Assembly (NCBI GenBank): GCA_025464995.1
Contig: JAODMO010000031.1
Span: 1-33,889 of the forward strand
From: Microbacteriaceae bacterium
Lineage (GTDB): Bacteria > Actinomycetota > Actinomycetes > Actinomycetales > Microbacteriaceae
Reading direction: 5' to 3'
Length of the DNA: 33,889 nt
Under the pieces are notes generated by a model. It searched no databases, had not been told where the DNA came from, and was given only the letters and a program-made list of their open reading frames with translations. This document shows positions 23,525-30,456 of this stretch, piece after piece. The first letter of the stretch is position 1; every line of letters starts with the position of its first letter. Made by a program: the position numbers and the translations under genes.

Positions 23525-24139
23525 CTAGTGCGACCCGAAGTACCGTTCCCCGACGGGGATCTCCACCGCGACGCGATTGCCTGGTTGGGCGAGCGGGCAG
23601 GCCCATGCGGGGTCGTAGGCGCACGAGGGGTTGTAGGCGAAGTTGAAGTCGAGCACGAGCGAGTCGGGCGCGGCATCCGTGTTGAGGTTGGCGCCCTTGA
23701 TGCTGTCGACGAGGTAGCGCCCGCCGCCGTAGGTGCCGCCGTGCGTGCCCGCGAGCGCGTCGCGCACCGGGATGAAGATTCCGCCGCCGTAGGAGGTCAG
23801 CCGCCAGACGTCGAGCGAGCCGACTCCGGGTATCTCGGCGATTCCGAGGCGGTCGAAGGGTACGACGCCGTCGGTGCCGGTCTCGAAGTCGAAGTGCGCG
23901 GGCGCCGCCGGGGTGAGCTCCACCTCGAAGCGCCAGGCGGGGTCATACGGCTCGACGGGCAGCCCGGTGAACTCGGCGCGATCCTGCTCCATGACGGGTG
24001 TCGACGGATGCTGCGCGAACATGCTGTCGCGCTCGACCCGCCATCGCTCGTGCGCCCCCGCCGGATCGGGGTCTCGACGTACCTCCTCGTACAGCGCGAA
24101 TACCCGGCGACGCCAGTCGGCGACTTCGAAAGCGGTCAT
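23525..24139 (-). CDS. DUF1684 family protein
   Basis: A 204-residue cytoplasmic protein of the widespread DUF1684 family, of unknown biochemical function. Family features are WRRRVFALYEEVRRDPDP at the N-terminus, GGGRYLVDSIKGA near 142, and the C-terminal YNPSCAYDPAWACPLAQPGN with two conserved cysteines. The length is normal. TAGCCT on the minus strand (24146-24151) ends six bases before the ATG, so the mRNA is probably leaderless. The SRPBCC gene upstream ends 55 bases away in the same direction. Nothing in the sequence supports a specific reaction. Confidence 0.88.
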   Translation of the reverse strand: MTAFEVADWRRRVFALYEEVRRDPDPAGAHERWRVERDSMFAQHPSTPVMEQDRAEFTGLPVEPYDPAWRFEVELTPAAPAHFDFETGTDGVVPFDRLGIAEIPGVGSLDVWRLTSYGGGIFIPVRDALAGTHGGTYGGGRYLVDSIKGANLNTDAAPDSLVLDFNFAYNPSCAYDPAWACPLAQPGNRVAVEIPVGERYFGSH

Positions 24140-24145
24140 GCGGCA

Positions 24146-24151
24146 AGGCTA
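24146..24151 (-). promoter_or_regulatory. -10 element for the DUF1684 gene
   Basis: The complement reads TAGCCT, followed by six bases (TGCCGC) and the start ATG. The spacing matches the leaderless pattern seen elsewhere in the window. Confidence 0.45.
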
Positions 24152-24194
24152 GCCGCGCGCGGCGACTGCCGCGCGGGGGCGCCCACGAGGACGC

Positions 24195-24689
24195 TCACCA
24201 GGAGGCGGCGAGGCGGCGGATCGCCACACCGCGCCACTGCCAGAAGGCCCAGTACGCGAGCCAGACGAGTGGTGTCATTGGGCCGGCGGAGAAGGCGAGC
24301 TCGTCGCGGTACAGGGTGCGGCCGTCCGGCAGAGCGGAGACGGCCATCCGGTGATGCCACGACGTCGTGAGGGTGAGCGGCCAGGTGAGACCGCGTCCGG
24401 TGTCGTGCACGATGCGCACCGGCACGGGCACCGAGTGCTTGCCGTGCCCGCGGTCCAGGCGTTCCTCGGTGTGAATGTCGATGAGCTGCTCGCCCGCCGG
24501 CACGAGCCCGAATGCTCGTGCGGCCACGCGGTGCTCGCCGTCGCTCCACTGCTCTGTGAAGCCGCTGGCGTCGAGGGAGTCGAATGCCATGAGCGGCGCC
24601 GACACCCGGCGGAAGACGGCAGGACTGCGCAGGGCCCTCCACGCGGCATCCGCATCGCAATCGAGCACGAGCTTCAGGAGGACTCTCAT
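24195..24689 (-). CDS. SRPBCC-like small protein
   Basis: A 164-residue protein that resembles members of the START/SRPBCC lipid-binding fold: VLLKLVLDCDADAAWRALRS at the N-terminus has the spacing of the fold's first strand and helix, with a FSAGPMTPLVWLAYWAFWQW aromatic helix near the end. The function is unknown. The start is set at ATG 24689, which begins exactly at the family-like MRVLLKLVL; an upstream extension to 24803 is not protein-like. A CAGACT hexamer seven bases upstream could serve as -10. Confidence 0.65.
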   Translation of the reverse strand: MRVLLKLVLDCDADAAWRALRSPAVFRRVSAPLMAFDSLDASGFTEQWSDGEHRVAARAFGLVPAGEQLIDIHTEERLDRGHGKHSVPVPVRIVHDTGRGLTWPLTLTTSWHHRMAVSALPDGRTLYRDELAFSAGPMTPLVWLAYWAFWQWRGVAIRRLAASW

Positions 24690-24814
24690 GCAACCCAGTC
24701 TGGACTCGGAGAGGGGCTTTGTCGTCCCAACACCCTGCGGTCGCGCAAGCGCGGAGGGAATTCCCGGCGTCCGCCCTGCGTTTGACTGTCTACCTGGACC
24801 CAAAGGAGAAAACC

Positions 24815-25117
24815 ATGAAGGCAGTACTCAACGACGTCGTCATCGCAGAGTCGCCCGAGGACGAACTCATCAAGATCGAGGGCAACTGGTATTTCCCGCC
24901 GTCGAGCGTGAAGAGCGAGTACCTCGTCGAGAGCCCCACCCCGTACCACTGCCCGTGGAAGGGTGACTGCCAGTACTTCTCCGTGAAGGATGGTGAGACC
25001 CTGCTTCAGGACCGAGCTTTCAGCTACCCGAACCCCCTCCCGGGAGCGTTCGACCGCGTCGGCAAGGACTTCTCGAACTACGTCGCCTTCTGGAAGGACG
25101 TCACGGTCGTCGACTGA
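24815..25117 (+). CDS. DUF427 family protein
   Basis: A 100-residue cytoplasmic protein of the DUF427 family, whose members form a small beta barrel of unknown activity. Conserved features are MKAVLNDVVIAES, the NWYFPPSSVKSEYLVES segment near 29-45, PYHCPWKG and the terminal YVAFWKDVTVV. AAAGGAG (24802-24808) is an excellent ribosome site six bases before the ATG. It is convergent with the CGNR regulator gene with only seven bases between the stops, and divergent from the SRPBCC-like gene. Confidence 0.9.
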   Translation: MKAVLNDVVIAESPEDELIKIEGNWYFPPSSVKSEYLVESPTPYHCPWKGDCQYFSVKDGETLLQDRAFSYPNPLPGAFDRVGKDFSNYVAFWKDVTVVD

Positions 25118-25124
25118 CCTCGTG

Positions 25125-25712
25125 TCAGCGGGCGTTTGCGCGGTGGGTTCGCACCTTGGCGCGGTTGCCGCACCGCTTCATCGAGCACCACCGGCGGTTG
25201 TTCGAGCGCGACTCGTCGTAGAAGACGAGCGCGCAGTCGTCGGCCGCACACTCGCGGATGCGCTCCCGCTGCTCGGGCGTGAACAGCTCGACCGCCTCCC
25301 TCGCCATGGCCGACAGGGCCTGCCCCGCCCGCGCGCTGGAGCGCCCGGCCTGGCGCGATCCGCCCGCGAGAGCCGGCGGGATGTCGGGAGTGGCGGCGAA
25401 GAGATTGATCACGTCGACATCCTCAGCAGCGGGGGCCTCGTCGCGGCTCGCAGCCACCGCGCTGCGGGCGATCGCCGCGCGCAGCGCGAGGCCGTCGGTG
25501 AGATCGCGGTCGGTGGCCGGGGAGTGGACACCGGGAAAGCGCGACTCGAGCCAGGCGCTCAGATCCGTGGCGTCGTGCAGGCTCTCCCATTCCGGGTTGT
25601 CGCCCATGGGGCCGGTGTAGGCGAAGTCGAGCGCGACCGCACCGGAGTCGAACCACCACTGGTGTTCGTCGCTCGAGCGGAACCACTGCCCGGTAGGTTT
25701 CGTTGACTGCAC
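25125..25712 (-). CDS. CGNR zinc-finger transcription regulator
   Basis: A 195-residue protein of the ABATE/CGNR family. The N-terminal ligand-binding-like ABATE domain (about 20-130) contains HQWWFDSGAVALDFAYTG. The C-terminal CGNR zinc finger (about 150-195) has Cys in CAADDCALVFYDESRSNNRR and the family motif SMKRCGNRAKVRTHR. The start is a GTG at 25712 (VQSTKPTGQW), whose -10 element lies inside the inverted repeat between it and the AHSA1-type gene. It is the likely regulator of that gene and of itself. DNA binding has not been shown for the exact site; the zinc finger residues are clear in the sequence. Confidence 0.88.
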   Translation of the reverse strand: MQSTKPTGQWFRSSDEHQWWFDSGAVALDFAYTGPMGDNPEWESLHDATDLSAWLESRFPGVHSPATDRDLTDGLALRAAIARSAVAASRDEAPAAEDVDVINLFAATPDIPPALAGGSRQAGRSSARAGQALSAMAREAVELFTPEQRERIRECAADDCALVFYDESRSNNRRWCSMKRCGNRAKVRTHRANAR

Positions 25713-25733
25713 GTAACCAATATAGTGGGTTAC
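25713..25733. promoter_or_regulatory. Operator-like inverted repeat containing two overlapping leaderless promoters
   Basis: GTAACC (25713-25718) and GGTTAC (25728-25733) form a perfect inverted repeat separated by AATATAGTG. The centre contains TATAGT (25721-25726) pointing right, seven bases before ATG 25734, and TATATT pointing left (complement of 25719-25724), six bases before GTG 25712. The -10 elements overlap by four bases. Any protein bound to the repeat would block both promoters; the CGNR gene product is the obvious candidate. Confidence 0.7.
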
Positions 25734-26159
25734 ATGAATGCCGCTCCAGACAAGACTCCCGACCCTACAGGCTCCGCGAAGGACGCCGGGTGGGAGGTCG
25801 GAGTGCGTGAGACCGTGGCACTGCCGCTTCCGGTGGTGTGGCAGTACCTCGTGAGCAAGGGAATCCCCATCTGGCTGGGCGACGGCGAGTTCCGCGGGGT
25901 CAAGGGGTTCCACTACGAGATGGCCGACGGCGTGCGTGGCGAGGTGCTCGCCTACGCCGAGGGATCGAAGATCCGCGTCTCGTGGCGCCCCGACGACTGG
26001 CCGCACGACACCGTGCTCGTCCTCAGCGTCAAGGAGGTGGAGGGCGGCACCACCGTCGCCATTCACCACCAGCAGCTGGCGAATCGCGAGGAGCGCCGGA
26101 TGATGCTGGGGCACTGGAAGAACGTGGTGGGTGCGCTCGCCGGAGCGCTCGAACACTGA
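25734..26159 (+). CDS. SRPBCC/AHSA1-type ligand-binding protein
   Basis: A 141-residue cytoplasmic protein of the activator-of-Hsp90-ATPase-homolog 1 (AHSA1) group of the SRPBCC fold. The typical VRETVALPLPVVWQYLVSKG start, WLGDGEFRGVKGFHYE, and the C-terminal MLGHWKNVVGALAGALE helix are present. In other actinobacteria such proteins are often paired with small regulators and bind hydrophobic ligands. The leaderless ATG at 25734 is preferred to the GTG at 25725 because the -10 would fall inside a longer coding sequence. It is divergent from the CGNR regulator gene and convergent with SprT. Confidence 0.85.
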   Translation: MNAAPDKTPDPTGSAKDAGWEVGVRETVALPLPVVWQYLVSKGIPIWLGDGEFRGVKGFHYEMADGVRGEVLAYAEGSKIRVSWRPDDWPHDTVLVLSVKEVEGGTTVAIHHQQLANREERRMMLGHWKNVVGALAGALEH

Positions 26160-26202
26160 GAGCTGCCGCCCCGCCCCGCCCCGGTCTGCGCCCGGCCGCG
26201 AA

Positions 26203-26652
26203 TCACCGCTTGGCCCAGTGGATGGCGTTCGCCCGGTCGAAGCTGCGCGAGCACTTGCCGCAAGCCAAGAGCCGCTTCGGCTCCCGGTAGCGGAAGTGCT
26301 CGTGGCCCCGCGGGCACGTGCCCACCCACGGCGCAAGCTCGTCGGCGATCGCGCCGTCGTGCAGCCGTTTGCCCTCGTAGCCGAGCTCGGCCGCCGTCGC
26401 CTTCCAGCGTGGGCCATGCCCTGCGCGCGATCCGGCGACCGCGTGCGCTACCTCGTGCAGCAGCACCTGGTGGATCTCGTCGTCGTCGTACCGGGCGGCG
26501 AGGTATTTCGACACCGAGATGTGCTTCGTCGTGAAATTGCACAGGCCGGCACGGGTCTTGGCGTTGTCGAAGCCGAAGCTCCAGACGTCGGGGTCGAGGT
26601 GCAGCGCGATGAGCGCGTCCGCCCACTGCCTGACGCGCACTAGCTCTGCCAC
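26203..26652 (-). CDS. SprT-like zinc metalloprotease-fold protein
   Basis: A 149-residue protein of the SprT/SprT-like family, related to the DNA-protein crosslink protease Spartan. The zinc-binding HEVAH motif is at 66-70, followed by a third histidine at 79 (AGHGPRWK). The C-terminal zinc ribbon has CPRGHEH (113-119) and CGKC (131-134). Start GTG 26652 follows an AAGGGCACGGG stretch of weak ribosome-binding character. Whether it is a protease or only a regulator in bacteria is unresolved. It is the third leftward gene after the sugar dehydrogenase and TPR genes, separated by 45 bases from the latter. Confidence 0.88.
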   Translation of the reverse strand: MAELVRVRQWADALIALHLDPDVWSFGFDNAKTRAGLCNFTTKHISVSKYLAARYDDDEIHQVLLHEVAHAVAGSRAGHGPRWKATAAELGYEGKRLHDGAIADELAPWVGTCPRGHEHFRYREPKRLLACGKCSRSFDRANAIHWAKR

Positions 26653-26697
26653 GCCCGTGCCCTTGCGCTCCGCAGGTCAGCTCTCATGCGTGGCAGG

Positions 26698-27219
26698 TTA
26701 GGCGCCGGCACCGTCGATGAAGGTCTCGGTGATCTGGATGGCGATCATCGCGGCATCCACCTCGTCGGGGGAGGACTTGATGCGCACGTGCACCTTGAGT
26801 GAGTCGCTGAAGTCGCGGCGGGCGGCGTCGTAGTTCTCGAGGTCGAAGTTGACGCGGCCGCGCTGGTGCAGCGCGAACGCCTCGGTCGCCGCCCAATCGT
26901 GGGCGTGCGCCTCGTTGACACAGTCGGTGAGGTCGGCGAGAGCGGGCTCGAGCTTGCCGAGCGCCTGCTGCACCTGAGCGCGACGCACGCGGGCGAGCGC
27001 GAGCATCTCGCGGTCGCCGCCGAAACGCGCCTGTCGAACCGCCTGATTGGCGATGTCCCACGCCTCGTCGAGCTTGCCCGCGAGCCGCAGCAGAACGACC
27101 TTCTCATCGAGCGCGGCGGCGCTGCGGAGTTCGCCGAGCTCCGCGAGACGCTCCTCGAGCGCGACGGGGTCGATCTGCTCGCGCAGGGTGGTGGGGTCGT
27201 AACCCAAAACGATTGCCAC
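26698..27219 (-). CDS. TPR-like helical protein of unknown function
   Basis: A 173-residue protein made of amphipathic helices with tetratricopeptide-like spacing (KLDEAWDIANQAVRQARFGG, ARVRRAQVQQALGKLEPALA, FALHQRGRVNFDLENYDAAR). TPR proteins serve as protein-protein interaction platforms. The start GTG 27219 has GAAGGAATT five bases upstream, which decides it. The sugar dehydrogenase gene ends 31 bases upstream, so the three leftward genes (sugar dehydrogenase, TPR, SprT) may form one transcript. No partner can be named. Confidence 0.78.
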   Translation of the reverse strand: MAIVLGYDPTTLREQIDPVALEERLAELGELRSAAALDEKVVLLRLAGKLDEAWDIANQAVRQARFGGDREMLALARVRRAQVQQALGKLEPALADLTDCVNEAHAHDWAATEAFALHQRGRVNFDLENYDAARRDFSDSLKVHVRIKSSPDEVDAAMIAIQITETFIDGAGA

Positions 27220-27251
27220 GGGAATTCCTTCGATTTACCAGCGAGTCAAGG

Positions 27252-28442
27252 TTAACCCGGCGGGACGGCTGCGAGCGGCACTTGCAGGAGTCTGTCGTCG
27301 CCGTCGCCCCCATCCCCTCGCCCGTCGGTGTTGCTCGTCAGCATCCACAGAGTGCCGTCGGGCCCCGGGATGACGTCCCGAATGCGTCCGTATGTGCCCG
27401 TGAACCACGGCAGCGATTCGGCGCCGGCTGCCATCGTCACGCTCCAGAGCCGTTCGCCCCGCAGGGCGGCGAGAAAGAGGGTGCCGCGCACGAAGGCGAG
27501 TCCGCTCGGGCTCGCCTCGTCTGTGCCCCACTGGACGACCGGATTCTCGAACGCGGCGTCGGATGCTGCGCCCTCGACCACCGGCCAGCCGTAGTTGCCG
27601 CCCGGCCTGATCGCGTTGAGCTCGTCCCAGGTGTCCTGGCCGAACTCCGCCGCCCACAGCTGGCCCGTCGCATCCCACGCGATGCCCTGCGGGTTGCGGT
27701 GTCCGAGCGAGTAGACGAGTGAGCCGGGGTAGGGATTGTCGTCCGGTTCAGCTCCGGTCGGCGTCATCCGAAGGATCTTGCCGCCCAACGACGAACCGTT
27801 CTGGGCCGCGTCGCGGTCACCCGCGTCGCCCGTCGCCGCGTACAGCATGTTGTCGGGCCCGAACGCGAGGCGGCCGCCGTTGTGGTTTCCGGCCTTGGGG
27901 ATGCCGGTCAGCACGTCCTCCTGGTCGCCGAGAGAGTAGGAGCCCGGTTCACCGAGGAGGAGGAAGCGCGCGATGCGGTTGTCGGTCTCCGAGGTGAAGT
28001 AGGCGTACATCCATGGGCCGCCGGTCTCGCCGGTCTCGCCGCTCTGTTCGGGGACGACGCTCGGCGGAGCGGTCAGCCCTCGCTCGATCGCGAGCCCGAG
28101 CAGTCCGCCCTCGCCGTCCGGTCGCACGCCGGGAATCTCCCCCACGACGCGGATCTCTCCTGTCGACGTCAGCTCCTTCACGAGCCCCGTGTCGCGTTCG
28201 CTCACGAGGGCCGAGCCACTCGCGAGGCGCACGACCGACCACGGCGACGTGAGTCCGCTCGCGATCACCGTCGGCTCCCCCGACGGCAGCGCAGGCGGCT
28301 CGACGGACGCGCTCGGCGACGCGGAGGCCGTGGGCGCCGGCGCCGGGGTTCCTTCCGGCTGGGGCGTTGAACATCCGGCCGCACCCACGCCGAGCAGCGC
28401 GGCCATGCCGACCGCCGCTGCTCGTGCGCGCCATCCGCTCAT
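27252..28442 (-). CDS. PQQ-type glucose/sorbosone dehydrogenase-like lipoprotein
   Basis: A 396-residue secreted lipoprotein. The signal peptide ends with LGVGAAGCSTP, and Cys24 would carry the lipid anchor. A Thr/Pro/Ala/Ser linker (25-55) precedes a six-bladed beta-propeller of the PQQ-dependent soluble glucose dehydrogenase/sorbosone (GSDH) family: LTSPWSVVRLASGSALVSER, GEGGLLGLAIE, NHNGGRLAFGPDNMLYAATGD, KILRMTP, SLGHRNPQGIAWD and NYGWPVVEG are typical. The family is named for aldose dehydrogenases, but many actinobacterial members have unknown substrates. ATG 28442 is preceded by GGGAGACACTGGGGG. It is probably the first gene of a sugar dehydrogenase-TPR-sprT transcript. Confidence 0.9.
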   Translation of the reverse strand: MSGWRARAAAVGMAALLGVGAAGCSTPQPEGTPAPAPTASASPSASVEPPALPSGEPTVIASGLTSPWSVVRLASGSALVSERDTGLVKELTSTGEIRVVGEIPGVRPDGEGGLLGLAIERGLTAPPSVVPEQSGETGETGGPWMYAYFTSETDNRIARFLLLGEPGSYSLGDQEDVLTGIPKAGNHNGGRLAFGPDNMLYAATGDAGDRDAAQNGSSLGGKILRMTPTGAEPDDNPYPGSLVYSLGHRNPQGIAWDATGQLWAAEFGQDTWDELNAIRPGGNYGWPVVEGAASDAAFENPVVQWGTDEASPSGLAFVRGTLFLAALRGERLWSVTMAAGAESLPWFTGTYGRIRDVIPGPDGTLWMLTSNTDGRGDGGDGDDRLLQVPLAAVPPG

Positions 28443-28549
28443 CCCCCAGTGTCTCCCGGGCCAAAAGCCGAAACAACCCTGAGCCGGATGGCTCGGACCG
28501 ACGTAGGGGCAACGTTCCGCCAACCGACGCGGCGCCGCGGGGTGCGGCG

Positions 28550-28598
28550 GGGCAATGTTCCGCCGCTCGGCGGCCGGTTGAGCGGCGGTTGTTTGCCC
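28550..28598. repeat. Nested inverted repeat after the spermidine-synthase-like gene
   Basis: CCGCCGCTC (28560-28568) pairs perfectly with GAGCGGCGG (28580-28588), and the outer GGGCAA (28550-28555) with TTGCCC (28593-28598). The 16-base left edge GGGGCAATGTTCCGCC is also repeated directly at about 28507-28522 (GGGGCAACGTTCCGCC, one mismatch). It lies 27 bases past the stop of the leftward gene and may terminate it. The partial direct copy suggests a repeat family rather than a simple terminator. Confidence 0.6.
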
Positions 28599-28624
28599 AT
28601 CTGCTCTGCGGCGGCGGCCCAGCG

Positions 28625-29482
28625 CTAGGGGCGCACCTGGAAGATGCTCTTCGCGGGCGGCGGCGACTGGATCGCGGTGGCGTCCGTCACGATCGGGGCG
28701 CCACCGATGAAGTCGCGCAACTCGCTGCCCGACACGACCTTCGAGGGGTGCGGTCCGCCGGCGAGCAGCCGCGGCATCCACTCGAGCGGCAGCGGCTTCT
28801 GTGAGCCGACCAGCACGACGTTGCCGAACCGTCGCCCCTTGAGGATCTGCGTCTCCGCCAGCATGGCGACGTCGGCGACGGCGGATGCCAGCGTCGAGAC
28901 CTGCCCACGGGCGAAGGCGAGCCCCGGGCCGTCGGCGACGTTGACGAGCACGACGCCGTCGTCGGCGAGCAGCGACACCGCCGACTCGTAGAACTCCAGG
29001 CTCGTCACGTGGGCGGGGGTGCGCGCCCCGCTGAAGATGTCGATGACGAGCAGGTCGACCGAGCCGCGCAGCCCGGGCGGAAGCTTCGCGACGACCTCGC
29101 GGGCGTCGCCATGGCGCACGCGGATCTGCGCTCGCGACGACCACGGCAGGTGCTCGCGCACGAAGTCGACGAGGTCGCTCTCGAGCTCGACCACCTGCTG
29201 CCGCGATCCGGGGCGCGTCGCCTCGACGTACCGCGGCAGGGTGAAAGCCCCGGCGCCGAGGTGCACGGCGGTGATCGGCTCGCCGGGCTGCTTCAGCTGG
29301 TCGATGACGTGGCCCATGCGCTGGATGTACTCGAAGAACAACTCCGACGGGTTGTCGATGTTCACGTGCGACTGCGGTGTTCCGTCGACCACGAGGGTGA
29401 ACGAGCCGGGAACCCACCGGTCGGGCTCGATCACGGCCCGGTAGCCGCTCCGGGCGAGCACGATCGACGCGAGTTCTTGCAT
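28625..29482 (-). CDS. Spermidine synthase-like methyltransferase-fold protein
   Basis: A 285-residue protein of the polyamine synthase/class I methyltransferase fold (SpeE-like). The nucleotide-binding strand VHLGAGAFTLPRYVEATRPG is at about 93-112, the acidic end of strand 2 (QQVVELESDLVDFVREHLP) follows, and DLLVIDIFSGARTP is near 163-176. This replaces the DAF/GGGDG-type catalytic text of true spermidine synthases, so transfer of an aminopropyl group is not certain. No S-adenosylmethionine decarboxylase gene is nearby. A TACTCT hexamer six bases before the ATG suggests a leaderless mRNA of its own. It is followed (downstream) by a nested inverted repeat and preceded by the NadR-like gene at 51 bases. 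Confidence 0.8.
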   Translation of the reverse strand: MQELASIVLARSGYRAVIEPDRWVPGSFTLVVDGTPQSHVNIDNPSELFFEYIQRMGHVIDQLKQPGEPITAVHLGAGAFTLPRYVEATRPGSRQQVVELESDLVDFVREHLPWSSRAQIRVRHGDAREVVAKLPPGLRGSVDLLVIDIFSGARTPAHVTSLEFYESAVSLLADDGVVLVNVADGPGLAFARGQVSTLASAVADVAMLAETQILKGRRFGNVVLVGSQKPLPLEWMPRLLAGGPHPSKVVSGSELRDFIGGAPIVTDATAIQSPPPAKSIFQVRP

Positions 29483-29488
29483 GTATCG

Positions 29489-29494
29489 AGAGTA
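29489..29494 (-). promoter_or_regulatory. -10 element for the spermidine-synthase-like gene
   Basis: The minus strand reads TACTCT, then CGATAC, then ATG (29482), the leaderless spacing. It lies in the short gap after the NadR-like gene, so the gene could be expressed both from here and from the upstream promoter. Confidence 0.45.
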
Positions 29495-29533
29495 CGGCGG
29501 ATGCCGCCCCGGGAGTGCCGCTGCGGCCGCGGC

Positions 29534-30208
29534 TCAGCCGGCCGCGAGCGGAGGCTGTTCGTCGAGCATCTCGTCGACCAGCCGGATGCACTCGGCGAGC
29601 CGTTCGACGCGACCGCCCCGCACCACCTGGCGGCGCTCGCCGCGGATGCGGAGCTCGTCGACGAACCACTGCGTCATCGTCTCGCGAAACTGCTCGCCGT
29701 CTCGGATGCCGTCCTGGGTGAATCCGACGTCGCGATGGTCGGTCAAGAGGTAGAGGGCGCGGGGCGGCAGGTGGGGGAGGGTGTCCCGCGCCTCGGTCGA
29801 CTCGTTGCCGAGGTACCGGCGCTCCCAGATCTGGGTGGCGAGCGCGTCGGTGTCGCAGAACAGCACGGGGGAGCCGGCGGCGGCCGCGGCATCCTCGAGG
29901 CGCTGCTGCTCGAGCGCGATGATGCCGAAGTCTTTCGAGGTCCAGTCGGCGCTGCGGAACTCGGCGTCGTCGTTCAGCCCGAGACCGTTCTCGGCGATCT
30001 TCGCCACCGTGTACGCGCGGCCGAACTCCGACACCCACAGGGTGTTCGCCCAGACGCCGCCGCGAGCACGGTAGTGCTCGACCAGGTCTTGGGTCAGCGT
30101 GGTCTTGCCGGTCGACTCCGCACCCACGAGAACGACGCGCAGCGTGCGCTGCTGGCGGCGTGCCGGCGTCAACGATTCCCAGCCCGCGAACGGATCTCGT
30201 GTCTTCAT
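29534..30208 (-). CDS. NadR-type P-loop kinase (ribosylnicotinamide kinase-like)
   Basis: A 224-residue AAA/P-loop protein similar to the C-terminal kinase domain of NadR. The Walker A motif is VGAESTGKTTLT at about 28-39, followed by the VSEFGRAYT segment, a DFGIIALEQQRLED helix, and the VLFCDTDALATQIWERRYLG block near 115-134, all characteristic. In NadR this domain phosphorylates nicotinamide riboside; no adenylyltransferase domain is present here, so the protein has only the kinase half. A strong promoter lies directly upstream (TTGACC, 17 bases, TATAAG). It is divergent from rpoB. Confidence 0.87.
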   Translation of the reverse strand: MKTRDPFAGWESLTPARRQQRTLRVVLVGAESTGKTTLTQDLVEHYRARGGVWANTLWVSEFGRAYTVAKIAENGLGLNDDAEFRSADWTSKDFGIIALEQQRLEDAAAAAGSPVLFCDTDALATQIWERRYLGNESTEARDTLPHLPPRALYLLTDHRDVGFTQDGIRDGEQFRETMTQWFVDELRIRGERRQVVRGGRVERLAECIRLVDEMLDEQPPLAAG

Positions 30209-30226
30209 TCGGAGGCGCTCCGGGGT

Positions 30227-30255
30227 CTTATAGCCGAATCCAGGATTGTGGTCAA
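30227..30255 (-). promoter_or_regulatory. Strong promoter for the NadR-like gene
   Basis: On the minus strand TTGACC (complement of 30250-30255) and TATAAG (complement of 30227-30232) are separated by 17 bases. Both fit the housekeeping-sigma consensus well. The message would begin about 11 bases before the ATG, and the GGAGCGCC stretch there could bind ribosomes. Confidence 0.65.
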
Positions 30256-30263
30256 GGAATAGC

Positions 30264-30293
30264 TAGACAACGTGGACTGTTTCGTCCTATAGT
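30264..30293 (+). promoter_or_regulatory. rpoB promoter P1
   Basis: TAGACA (30264-30269) and TATAGT (30288-30293) with an 18-base spacer match the sigma-A consensus well. The -35 elements of this promoter and the divergent NadR-like promoter are 8 bases apart, back to back. The rpoB leader from here would be about 155 bases. Confidence 0.65.
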
Positions 30294-30331
30294 TGTTCTT
30301 TGCGCTCCCAGACAACCATGCAGTCATATTG

Positions 30332-30359
30332 TGGACAGTTGGTGCGCCCCGAGTATAGC
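30332..30359 (+). promoter_or_regulatory. rpoB promoter P2
   Basis: TGGACA (30332-30337) and TATAGC (30354-30359), spacer 16 bases, form a second candidate promoter downstream of P1. It would give a leader of about 90 bases. Tandem promoters are common for rpoB. Confidence 0.45.
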
Positions 30360-30400
30360 GGCGGGGTAGACCTTTTACGGGTCCTGGTGAGCATTTCATT

Positions 30401-30440
30401 ACCGACAGTCGGTTTTACCGGCATAAGACCCGACGGGGTC
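30401..30440 (+). promoter_or_regulatory. Hairpins in the rpoB leader
   Basis: ACCGA pairs with TCGGT around CAG and is followed by TTTT (30401-30416), a short terminator-like element. Just after it, GACCC and GGGTC (about 30427-30440) can pair immediately before the ribosome site. GGGTCC at about 30380 could compete with the second structure. This arrangement resembles a small attenuator, but stability has not been computed. Confidence 0.4.
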
Positions 30441-30456
30441 CACGGAGGTTATTTCC

